From positions 1 through 9,604 of the forward strand of contig DFZI01000082.1 of the NCBI GenBank assembly GCA_002383665.1: a stretch of DNA of 9,604 nucleotides. The letters are read 5' to 3'. The notes below the pieces were generated by a model. That model worked only from the letters and a program-made list of their open reading frames with translations. It did no database searches and had not been told where the DNA came from. The DNA is from Dehalococcoidia bacterium UBA4060 (GTDB lineage Bacteria; Chloroflexota; Dehalococcoidia; GIF9; UBA5629). The position numbers and the translations under genes are program-made. Shown here piece after piece: positions 1 to 6,126 of the stretch (position 1 is the first letter of the stretch; the number at the start of each line of letters is the position of its first letter).

Positions 1-1544
1 GCAAATATCAACCTGTCCAGAGTCCTCTTTTTACTCGCTTCTATCGAGGCAAGTACCTTGGCAGTGCTCTTTTTGCCCATGCGTTCTATGTCGAGTAACT
101 GTTCTGAGGTAAGATAATAAAGGTCACCGGAATCCTTGATGAGGCCTTTCTCGAATAATGACTGGCACAGCTTTTCTCCTACGCCATCTATATCCATAGC
201 GCCTTTGCTGGCAAAATGTTTGATCTTCTCCAGCGCTTGGGCTGGGCAGGCTGTGTTGGTGCAGCGATGGATAGCTTCTCCCTCCGGCTTGATCACCTCG
301 GCACCACAGACCGGGCATCTGGATGGCATGTGAAAGACCTGCTCGTTACCCGTGCGGCGGCTGACAATGGGACCTACTATCTCAGGTATGACCTCGCCGG
401 CGCGCTGAATGATCACCCAGTCGCCGATGCGCAGGTCTTTCCGATGGATATCATCCTCATTGTGCAAGGTGGCCTGTCGGATAGTCACACCTCCAATATT
501 TACTGGCTCCAATATGGCGTAGGGATTGAGGCTACCCGTCCTCCCCACGTTGATACCGATGTTTAGTAGACGTGTCGTGCCCTGCACGGCCGGGAATTTA
601 CAGGCTATGGCCCATCGAGGCTCATGGGCCACATAGCCCAGCTCTTCCTGCAGGGCTATGGAATTAACCTTGACCACCACGCCGTCGGCATCGTAAGGCA
701 GGCTCTCCCTTTTATTCACCCATTCATGATAATAACCTTTTACTTCGTCCAGTATATTGCAGTGACGCATATGAAGATTGAGCTTGAAGCCGAGCGATTT
801 GAGGTATTGCATAATCTCCCAGTGCGTGGAAGGCATATCCCTACCCTCTGCCCATCCCAGACCGTAAATGAAAATATCTAACGGACGGCGCGCGGTTACT
901 TTAGGGTCAAGCTGTCTGACCGAGCCAGCTGCAGCATTACGGGCGTTAGCGAACAAAGGCAGACCCTCCTTGGCTCTCTCTTCGTTCAGTTTGCGCAAAC
1001 CCTCTTTGGGCATATATACCTCACCCCGCACTTCAAAACGCAGGGGAGCCTCTTCCACAGGCACTGAAAGCGGTATGCTCCTGATTGTTTTCAGATTTTG
1101 CGTGATGTTTTCACCTTGGTAGCCATCGCCTCTGGTAGCGCCTGTAACCAGAAGGCCATTTTCATAAGTGAGCGCCACGGCCAGCCCATCGATTTTGAGC
1201 TCACACACAAAATCCACTTGCCGCTCGGGGACAAGATTGGTTACACGACGGTACCACGCCTCAAGGCCTCCATCGTTAAAAGCGTTGGCAAGGCTGAGCA
1301 GCGGTCGTGGGTGAACCACAATGCCGAAGGCGGCAATAGGCTCGGCTCCCACACGTTGGGTCGGTGAATCGGGTGTGATAAGTTCAGGATGGGCGTCTTC
1401 CAACTGCTTGAGCTCTGCCACAAGCGCGTCATATTCGGAGTCGCTTATCTCCGGGCTATCGAGAACATAATACCTGTGATTGTGGTAGTTGATGAGCCTG
1501 CGCAACTCGTTAATGCGTTCTTGCACACTTTGCTTATCGGCCAT
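1..1544 (-). CDS. ligA: NAD-dependent DNA ligase LigA (3' part missing at window edge)
   Basis: Seals nicks in duplex DNA during replication and repair, using NAD+ to adenylate an active-site lysine. The first 514 residues are present; the family is usually about 670, so the end of the helix-hairpin-helix region and the BRCT domain lie beyond the left edge. Visible in order: the Ia domain with the N-terminal YHNHRYYVLD stretch (20-29); adenylation domain with the KIDG motif and catalytic Lys117; the TRGDG stretch (137-141); the NARNAAAGSVRQ motif (200-211); DGVVVK (287-292); an OB fold with VGRTG; a Cys4 zinc finger (C410, C413, C428, C433, close to the positions in E. coli LigA); then helix-hairpin-helix repeats beginning near 445. 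The ATG at 1544 is preceded by AGGGAAG eight bases upstream. The reading frame is open throughout the visible part with no sign of damage. Confidence 0.97.
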   Translation of the reverse strand, partial: MADKQSVQERINELRRLINYHNHRYYVLDSPEISDSEYDALVAELKQLEDAHPELITPDSPTQRVGAEPIAAFGIVVHPRPLLSLANAFNDGGLEAWYRRVTNLVPERQVDFVCELKIDGLAVALTYENGLLVTGATRGDGYQGENITQNLKTIRSIPLSVPVEEAPLRFEVRGEVYMPKEGLRKLNEERAKEGLPLFANARNAAAGSVRQLDPKVTARRPLDIFIYGLGWAEGRDMPSTHWEIMQYLKSLGFKLNLHMRHCNILDEVKGYYHEWVNKRESLPYDADGVVVKVNSIALQEELGYVAHEPRWAIACKFPAVQGTTRLLNIGINVGRTGSLNPYAILEPVNIGGVTIRQATLHNEDDIHRKDLRIGDWVIIQRAGEVIPEIVGPIVSRRTGNEQVFHMPSRCPVCGAEVIKPEGEAIHRCTNTACPAQALEKIKHFASKGAMDIDGVGEKLCQSLFEKGLIKDSGDLYYLTSEQLLDIERMGKKSTAKVLASIEASKKRTLDRLIF

Positions 1545-1552
1545 GCTTGTAA

Positions 1553-1559
1553 CTTCCCT
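1553..1559 (-). promoter_or_regulatory. Ribosome binding site of ligA
   Basis: AGGGAAG on the minus strand, eight bases before the ATG at 1544. It is a moderate Shine-Dalgarno match and supports this start codon. Confidence 0.55.
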
Positions 1560-1576
1560 GATTTAAGTTAAGAGAA

Positions 1577-1605
1577 ATTATATCATTCTGGCCGCAATTT
1601 TATGA
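1577..1605 (-). promoter_or_regulatory. ligA promoter with extended -10
   Basis: On the minus strand TATAAT (1582-1577) is preceded by TGA, giving the extended -10 form TGnTATAAT. Seventeen bases upstream is only a weak -35 (TCATAA, 1605-1600), which fits an extended -10 promoter. Expected transcription start is near 1570, about 26 bases before the ligA ATG. Its -35 side shares bases with the facing promoter of the NfeD-type gene. Confidence 0.6.
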
Positions 1606-1627
1606 TGTTTGCCCAGCGGTTTATACT
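1599..1627 (+). promoter_or_regulatory. Probable leaderless promoter of the NfeD-type gene
   Basis: TATACT at 1622-1627 (five of six consensus bases) ends eight bases before the ATG at 1636, so transcription should begin at about 1634-1636, on or next to the start codon. There is no Shine-Dalgarno sequence before that ATG. The -35 is poor (TT-rich, around 1599-1605) and overlaps the divergent ligA -35. This is inferred from spacing only. Confidence 0.45.
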
Positions 1628-1635
1628 ATTGTTAT

Positions 1636-2064
1636 ATGGCCGGATTCAAGACGAAAGCGAAATCGGGTCGCTGGCATACAATCTATTCTATTATCAGCAC
1701 GGCTATTGAGACGGCGGCAATAGCAGCGGTCATCCTTTGGATTTTGCCGATGTTCAAGATAAACATCCCCTGGTGGGGCACCGCCCTGGTACTGGCTGCC
1801 TTCCTGGGCTATTGCTATATTTCGTATTTGATCAGTCATCCTACAGTCGTGTCTGATCCCATAACAGCGCCGGAATCGATCATCGGCGACGAGGGTGTGG
1901 TGGAGACCGACCTGTCGCCCGTAGGCTATGTAAAGGTACGCGGCGAGCTGTGGATGGCCTCGAGCCCTGATAGCAACCTGAGGAAAGGCGAGGAGATCGT
2001 GGTGACCGGGCTGAGCGGTATGAAGTTGACTGTGATCAGAAAACAACGCCCTGGAGCAAGCTGA
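1636..2064 (+). CDS. Short NfeD-family membrane protein
   Basis: A 142-residue protein of the short NfeD type. Full-length NfeD proteins carry a serine protease domain; the short form has only membrane helices and a C-terminal OB-fold domain. NfeD proteins often partner SPFH/stomatin-type membrane scaffolds, but no such partner is visible here. Two hydrophobic helices (about 16-40 and 46-67) are followed by the soluble NfeD domain (about 80-136) with the family pattern GDEGVVETDLSPVGYVKVRG, then GELW, KGEEIVV and a final LTVIRK strand. Reading upstream of the ATG would need a TTG at 1609 with no ribosome site, so I chose the ATG at 1636. That ATG also lacks a Shine-Dalgarno and fits a leaderless message. 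It is the only plus-strand gene in the window, divergent from ligA, and ends 15 bases from the convergent gene that follows. Family call firm; cellular role unknown. Confidence 0.85.
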   Translation: MAGFKTKAKSGRWHTIYSIISTAIETAAIAAVILWILPMFKINIPWWGTALVLAAFLGYCYISYLISHPTVVSDPITAPESIIGDEGVVETDLSPVGYVKVRGELWMASSPDSNLRKGEEIVVTGLSGMKLTVIRKQRPGAS

Positions 2065-2079
2065 GATATGCGTGAGGAC

Positions 2080-2484
2080 CTATTGAGAAGTCTGCGGGAG
2101 GGCACCGGTTACAGGAGCATATCTTATCTGTCCTCTGTATCCCACAGCGCTTAAGGCTTTTTGGATATTCGGCGAATCGAATAATGATCCTATGATCCAG
2201 ATTAAGACTACCTGTTTATTTGCTGTAGCCTTATTGATTGTCACTTCGAAATCTGTGATGCCCGGTTCGTAATATACCACTGGCCCAAGTTCAAATCCTT
2301 CAGCAATTGATCTATCTTTGACGTCTTTCAATATTTCGGTAGATTGAGGGGCGTTGGCTACAATAAATGCAACATATTGTTTATTGGGGTCGTAGGCCGA
2401 GGTTTGCGGCTGACCTGAGCAGACTGCGAAATTAAGTAAAATAATGATCATCAGTGCTAATCTATTGATCAGTTTATGTGACAT
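2080..2484 (-). CDS. Small exported protein, possible lipoprotein, function unknown
   Basis: I do not recognise this 134-residue protein. It starts with a clear export signal: basic residues K4 and R8, a hydrophobic core (about 9-21) and Cys22. The Cys could be a lipid anchor, but the preceding F-A-V does not match the usual lipobox (small residue at -1), so ordinary secretion or an N-terminal anchor is also possible. The mature part (about 30-125) alternates predicted strands (YVAFIVAN, QVVLIWIIG, IRYAPV) and helices, like a small alpha/beta fold, and has no cysteine after residue 22. AGAGG lies five bases before the ATG, and a good promoter (TACACA-17-TATAAT) lies just upstream, so it is probably transcribed apart from korAB. 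Its 3' end faces the NfeD-type gene. Confidence 0.7.
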   Translation of the reverse strand: MSHKLINRLALMIIILLNFAVCSGQPQTSAYDPNKQYVAFIVANAPQSTEILKDVKDRSIAEGFELGPVVYYEPGITDFEVTINKATANKQVVLIWIIGSLFDSPNIQKALSAVGYRGQIRYAPVTGALPQTSQ

Positions 2485-2489
2485 ATCAA

Positions 2490-2494
2490 CCTCT
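2490..2494 (-). promoter_or_regulatory. Ribosome binding site of the exported protein gene
   Basis: AGAGG on the minus strand, five bases before the ATG at 2484. It supports this start. Confidence 0.55.
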
Positions 2495-2519
2495 TATTGA
2501 AAATAGAAAGTGAGGTTAG

Positions 2520-2548
2520 ATTATACATGTTATTTATAGTTATGTGTA
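2520..2548 (-). promoter_or_regulatory. Promoter of the small exported protein gene
   Basis: A perfect TATAAT (2525-2520) with TACACA (2548-2543, four of six -35 bases) exactly 17 bases upstream, on the minus strand. Expected transcription start is near 2513, leaving a leader of about 29 bases with a ribosome site. It lies in the 106-base gap after korB, which shows no convincing terminator for korAB. Confidence 0.55.
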
Positions 2549-2590
2549 AGTTTTAGCTGGCATTCCCGGCAGTGACAGATTGCCCTGCGG

Positions 2591-3448
2591 CTATAACGCG
2601 TTCTCGATCAGCCGTGTTGCCTTTGATACGTCATGCTTTTTCTTAATCAGGGATTGGCCCTGCAATGCCGTAAAACTATCCTCGAATACCTTCCGTTTAT
2701 TAAGGTAAATAACTCCGATTGGTATGTGATCGCCCCATTGTTCGGCTTTTTCAAATGCCGCTGTCTTATTGAAAGGATCATATTTTCCATCGTTATCTAG
2801 TTTATAAATTCGCCTGTAATACCAGTCATATGTATTAATGTGATTGAATGAAACACACGGCTGCAATATGTCGAGCAGGGAGAATCCCCTGTTCTGAAGG
2901 GCAAGTTTGATTAGCCCCGCAAGATGGTCGATGTCCCCGGCGAAGCCGCGTGCCACAAATGAAGCGCCGGCGGCTACGGCTATCGCCAGCGGTTGCAGTG
3001 GATCTGGCGAGCCTTGGGGAGTGGTGCCGCTAATAAAGCCCGTCTCACTGGTGGGGGAAGCCTGCCCGCGTGTGAGTGCGTAGACCCCGTTATTATGCAC
3101 CATATAGATTATATCGTGGTTCCTACGCATGGCATGCAGCCAGTGATTGCCACCTTCACCGTATGCGTCGCCATCACCGCCAACCGCTATCACACATAGG
3201 TCGCGGTTGGCGATTTTGATGCCTTCAGCCACTGGCAATGCCCTGCCATGCAGGGAATTAAAAGTATTGCACTTCAGGTAGTGAGGCAACTTGCCTGCCT
3301 GCCCTATCCCTGAGACTATAACAAGTTTATAAGGTGGAATATCCAGCTCAACAAGGGCTTTCTTCAAAGCTGAAAGAATGCCAAAATTGCCGCAGTCCGG
3401 GCACCATGCCGGTTGCAGCCCTGTATAATCGTTTAAAGTAATAGACAT
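2591..3448 (-). CDS. korB: 2-oxoacid:ferredoxin oxidoreductase, beta subunit
   Basis: The thiamine-diphosphate and [4Fe-4S] subunit of an enzyme that oxidatively decarboxylates a 2-oxoacid to acyl-CoA and reduces ferredoxin in the cytoplasm (285 residues from the ATG). Seen: WCPDCG with C16 and C19; the GDGD motif (91-94) through NN (119-120), which binds ThDP and magnesium; MRRNHDI; and QPC with C198. The family's third cluster cysteine, normally in SGIGC, is replaced by Gln (SGIGQ, Q50), with a Cys at 60 in LKCN. The ATG at 3448 overlaps the korA stop as TGATG, typical of translational coupling. A GTG one codon upstream (3451) is a possible alternative start adding one residue. Substrate (pyruvate, 2-oxoglutarate or branched acids) cannot be told from this; the symbol follows the two-subunit KorAB architecture. 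Confidence 0.92.
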   Translation of the reverse strand: MSITLNDYTGLQPAWCPDCGNFGILSALKKALVELDIPPYKLVIVSGIGQAGKLPHYLKCNTFNSLHGRALPVAEGIKIANRDLCVIAVGGDGDAYGEGGNHWLHAMRRNHDIIYMVHNNGVYALTRGQASPTSETGFISGTTPQGSPDPLQPLAIAVAAGASFVARGFAGDIDHLAGLIKLALQNRGFSLLDILQPCVSFNHINTYDWYYRRIYKLDNDGKYDPFNKTAAFEKAEQWGDHIPIGVIYLNKRKVFEDSFTALQGQSLIKKKHDVSKATRLIENAL

Positions 3449-5160
3449 CACAGTGCTTCTTTTCCCACGGCTTTTATAATATATTCCGGCGTAAAAGGAT
3501 GCCCGTCATATTTAAGGATATTTCCATCGACCTTACGACCAGTCTTTAGCGAAAATAATGCTGCAAACTGTCCGGTGGCATTGTTTTCAGCCACAAGGAT
3601 TTTTTCACTGGACTCCAGCATCTTATTGACTGCTCTGGATGGGAACGGCCAGATTTCTGTAAAGTGCAATAGATTGATGTTCAATCCCTGCTTGCGCAAA
3701 GCAGTGGTTGCCTCATACAACGGCCCAAAGCTGCTTCCCCATCCGATAATCGTGATGCTGGCTGATCTCGGACCATAGATTAGCGGCAGGGCGATGTCAT
3801 TATGCAGGCCCTGCATTTTTTTCATACGTTTATCGACCATTCGTATTCTTGTTTTGGGATCTTCGGTAAGGTGACCTTCCTCGTCATGTTCATCGGAATC
3901 TGTAACTACCAGAGCCTGGCTAAGCATGGGTAGCGCCCGAGGCGATATTCCTGAGCCGGTAATGCGGTGCCGTTTATATTCGTGGGGTTTCCCCATTTCA
4001 TCTTCAATGAGAGGCAGCCCACGATTGATATATAAGGCAGACAGGTCGAATTTTTCTACTGTGAAATAGGAGGATGCCAGGTAATGATCGATCATTAATA
4101 TCACGGGCACCTGATATTTGTCTGCCAGGTTGAAAGCCTTGGTGGTCAGCCAGAAGGCGTCTTCAGCAGTGGCAGGGGCAAGCACTGCTCTGGGGAATTC
4201 ACCGTGCGAAGAATTGATGGCAAAAAGCAGGTCTCCTTGCTCTGTTTTGGTAGGAAGGCCTATGGCTGGTCCAGGCCGTTGACCCAGGATTATCACTAAT
4301 GGTGTTTCGGTCATACCTGCCAGCCCTATTCCCTCGACCATCAAAGAGAAGCCTCCTCCTGATGTGGCCGTTAATGCCCTTGCCCCGGCGTAAGATGCTC
4401 CAATTGCCATATGGACTGCTGCAATTTCGTCTTCGGGCTGGACCACAACAGCGTCGAAATCTTCGGCATTTGCTGCCATATACTCGATAATTGGAGTTGT
4501 CGGCGTCATGGGATAAGCGGCCAAGAATTTGCACCCTGCTGCAAGTGCACCCATAGCTATGGACTCGCTACCATTGATCAGCATACGACGGTTTTTGATA
4601 ACCTCATGCACACTGTCAATCAGCCTGGATATATTCTGTTCCATGATGAATTGCTGTCCGGCCCTGGCTGCATTGACGTTTTGTTCAGCCAAATCCGCCT
4701 GTCTGAAGTGCTCTCTGATCAGGTTGATGACTATTTCAATATCCAGCCCTGTTAATTCTGCAACCGCTCCTATCGCAACCTGGTTTGCCGCCATCCGGCT
4801 GCCGGAAGTCCGCAGGGCGATATCGCCCATAGGCAGAAAAATGATGTTGTGTTTCTGGATCAAGTCAGGGTCTCTGATGCTATCAGAAACTGCCACTCCA
4901 CCAAGAGTAAGCTCACCAAGATGCATAGACAGACTCTCGGGATTAAGCGCCAGTAAGAGGTCTATACTTTCAGATATGGCTAATATTTGCCCATCCCTGA
5001 TTCTAATACGGAAAAAGCTGTGTCCGCCCCTAATGCGCGATTCGTAGTCTTGGTCGGCAAAAAAGTGGAACCCCATACGGGTAAAAGCCCTGGCCAGAAT
5101 TACTCCGGCGGTTTGGACACCCTGTCCAGCTTCACCGCCTATTAAGATTTTGAGGTCCAT
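3448..5160 (-). CDS. korA: 2-oxoacid:ferredoxin oxidoreductase, fused gamma-alpha subunit
   Basis: 570 residues. The N-terminal part (about 1-185) is the gamma domain, with the glycine-rich GGEAGQGVQTAG (8-19) and SRIRGGHS (41-48). The alpha domain starts near 195 with the YPMTPTT motif (216-222; usually YPITP), which contacts the thiamine cofactor and substrate. It is followed by QPEDE (241-245), TSGGGFSLM, GQRPGPAIGLPT and the C-terminal strand-rich domain (about 455-560). The gamma-alpha fusion with a separate beta gene is the two-subunit form of this family; no ferredoxin-like delta domain is present, so electrons presumably pass from the beta-subunit cluster to a free ferredoxin. The ATG at 5160 has GGGGAGG eight bases upstream. 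Its stop overlaps the korB start. The leader holds a 7-bp perfect hairpin and a -10 box. Substrate not determinable. Confidence 0.92.
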   Translation of the reverse strand: MDLKILIGGEAGQGVQTAGVILARAFTRMGFHFFADQDYESRIRGGHSFFRIRIRDGQILAISESIDLLLALNPESLSMHLGELTLGGVAVSDSIRDPDLIQKHNIIFLPMGDIALRTSGSRMAANQVAIGAVAELTGLDIEIVINLIREHFRQADLAEQNVNAARAGQQFIMEQNISRLIDSVHEVIKNRRMLINGSESIAMGALAAGCKFLAAYPMTPTTPIIEYMAANAEDFDAVVVQPEDEIAAVHMAIGASYAGARALTATSGGGFSLMVEGIGLAGMTETPLVIILGQRPGPAIGLPTKTEQGDLLFAINSSHGEFPRAVLAPATAEDAFWLTTKAFNLADKYQVPVILMIDHYLASSYFTVEKFDLSALYINRGLPLIEDEMGKPHEYKRHRITGSGISPRALPMLSQALVVTDSDEHDEEGHLTEDPKTRIRMVDKRMKKMQGLHNDIALPLIYGPRSASITIIGWGSSFGPLYEATTALRKQGLNINLLHFTEIWPFPSRAVNKMLESSEKILVAENNATGQFAALFSLKTGRKVDGNILKYDGHPFTPEYIIKAVGKEAL

Positions 5161-5168
5161 TTGCGCCG

Positions 5169-5175
5169 CCTCCCC
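5169..5175 (-). promoter_or_regulatory. Ribosome binding site of korA
   Basis: GGGGAGG on the minus strand, eight bases before the ATG at 5160, within a purine-rich stretch. It is a strong match and fixes the korA start. Confidence 0.7.
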
Positions 5176-5198
5176 CTGTAATTGCTATTTAATCAGCA

Positions 5199-5216
5199 GA
5201 GCTATTCTCATAGCTC
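5199..5216. repeat. Perfect 7-bp inverted repeat in the korA leader
   Basis: GAGCTAT (5199-5205), four-base loop, ATAGCTC (5210-5216). It lies between the likely korA -10 (5252-5247) and its ribosome site, so it would fold in the korA leader RNA or serve as a protein site. No T-run follows it on the minus strand, so it is not a standard terminator for the superoxide dismutase gene. The half-site GCTATT occurs again at 5184-5189. Confidence 0.5.
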
Positions 5217-5246
5217 ATACTACATCCCGTATGAATACAGAATATC

Positions 5247-5277
5247 ATTATAGCCGAAAAGCCGGGGTACCTGTATA
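5247..5277 (-). promoter_or_regulatory. Candidate korA promoter
   Basis: A perfect TATAAT at 5252-5247 on the minus strand, about 87 bases before the korA ATG. The best -35 (TATACA, 5277-5272) is 19 bases away, longer than usual, so the promoter may need an activator or may be weak. The alternative is read-through from the superoxide dismutase gene, 144 bases upstream. Confidence 0.35.
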
Positions 5278-5304
5278 GACTTCATCTTGATATTTTTGCT
5301 TCTC

Positions 5305-5886
5305 TTAAATTTTTATTCTGTTTTCTACGGCTTTCCAGTTTATATTTTTAAAGAAAGCCTCTATATAATCGGCGCGCTTGAGGCCGTAATCAATCATGAA
5401 AGCATGTTCGAAGACATCCAATATCAGGATGGGCTGACAGCCAGCCGGATGCCCGGTATCGTGCTCGTTGATCCACTGATTGAATAGCCTGTTGCCTATC
5501 ATGTCATGATAAAGGATAGTCCATCCTATGCCGCGCATCGCTGCTGTTCCTTTAAAATCCTGGAGCCAGGTGTCATAGCTGCCGAAGTTAGCGGAAATCA
5601 GTTTGCCCAGTTTGCTGTTCTGATCAAAGCTGCCGTTGCCTCCCAGGTTTTCAAAATAATACTCATGCAGACGCATGCCGTTGAACTCCCAACCCAGCCT
5701 GCGTTTAAGCTCGGCAAACTCATATGCCCCGCTTTTACCATCTTTTAGCATGGCACCAAGTGTATCAAGTACCTTATTGGTATTGGTCACATACCCTTTA
5801 TAGAGGGTGAAATGGTTATTCAGCAATGTATCGCTGAAACCCTGCATGCCCAGCAGCTTGTTGTAATCTTTGGCTTCGTATGTCAT
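5305..5886 (-). CDS. Superoxide dismutase, Fe/Mn family
   Basis: A 193-residue cytoplasmic enzyme converting two superoxides to oxygen and hydrogen peroxide. The four metal ligands of the family are in place: H25, H74, D157 and H161 (E. coli FeSOD uses H26, H73, D156, H160). The usual D-x-W-E-H signature is D-V-F-E-H here, with Phe for Trp. The first helix reads HFTLYKGYV rather than HHxxHHxxYV, so the second-shell His is absent, although Tyr32 may be the gateway tyrosine. H142 sits near the place where MnSOD has its second-shell glutamine. Metal choice cannot be fixed. No signal peptide. The ATG at 5886 has AAGGAGG six bases upstream. It follows copA by 90 bases. Confidence 0.93.
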   Translation of the reverse strand: MTYEAKDYNKLLGMQGFSDTLLNNHFTLYKGYVTNTNKVLDTLGAMLKDGKSGAYEFAELKRRLGWEFNGMRLHEYYFENLGGNGSFDQNSKLGKLISANFGSYDTWLQDFKGTAAMRGIGWTILYHDMIGNRLFNQWINEHDTGHPAGCQPILILDVFEHAFMIDYGLKRADYIEAFFKNINWKAVENRIKI

Positions 5887-5892
5887 CTATAA

Positions 5893-5899
5893 CCTCCTT
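5893..5899 (-). promoter_or_regulatory. Strong ribosome binding site of the superoxide dismutase gene
   Basis: AAGGAGG on the minus strand, six bases before the ATG at 5886; near-perfect Shine-Dalgarno and spacing. Confidence 0.75.
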
Positions 5900-5930
5900 T
5901 TACTCTTTCTTGAATCGATGATTTATTTTC

Positions 5931-5958
5931 TATATATTACATTACAATTAAATTTCAT
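5931..5958 (-). promoter_or_regulatory. Candidate promoter of the superoxide dismutase gene
   Basis: In the 90-base AT-rich gap after copA, TATATA (5936-5931) has ATGAAA (5958-5953) 16 bases upstream; each box matches four of six consensus bases. AT-rich DNA gives such matches by chance, and read-through from copA is equally possible. Confidence 0.25.
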
Positions 5959-5976
5959 ATGAGTATGTGACAGAAG

Positions 5977-6126
5977 TTATTTTGAGGCCAGATATTTTTC
6001 GGGGTTGGAATCAAATGCCTTTTTACACCCCGATGAGCAAAAATAATATTTCTTACCCTTGTATTCAGAGGTTGCTGCAGGCTTTTTCTCGTCAACCTCC
6101 ATTTTGCAGACAGGATCTACTGCCAT
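5977..6126 (-). other. YHS domain of CopA with possible internal start
   Basis: The last 49 codons of copA form a complete YHS metal-binding domain starting MAVDPVCKM and containing YYFCSSGC. Its first residue is an ATG (6126-6124), preceded in frame by AAAAGGGGG with seven bases between, a plausible ribosome site inside the gene. The same mRNA could therefore yield a free small metal-binding protein besides the fused form. This is inference from sequence alone; the G-run could be chance. Confidence 0.45.

Noticed and set aside
1609..1635. A longer nfeD start at a TTG codon
   Set aside because: It has no ribosome site, its extra residues (PSGLYYCY) match nothing, and it would place the start codon upstream of the -10 box.
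1621..2046. A 141-codon minus-strand open frame opposite the NfeD-type gene
   Set aside because: The plus strand encodes a recognisable NfeD domain with two membrane helices. The opposite frame reads as a compositionally odd product with no ribosome site.
2538..2590. A stem-loop after korB that could end the transcript
   Set aside because: The CTG/CAG arms pair for only three bases before a mismatch, and no T-run follows.
4529..5047. A 172-codon plus-strand open frame within korA
   Set aside because: It lies wholly inside the conserved gamma-alpha subunit on the other strand, and its translation is Ser/Ile/Cys-rich as expected of an antisense shadow.
5199..5216. The hairpin as terminator of the superoxide dismutase gene
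   Set aside because: On the minus strand it is followed by TGCTGATTAAAT rather than a T-run, and it lies about 90 bases past the stop, beyond the likely korA promoter.
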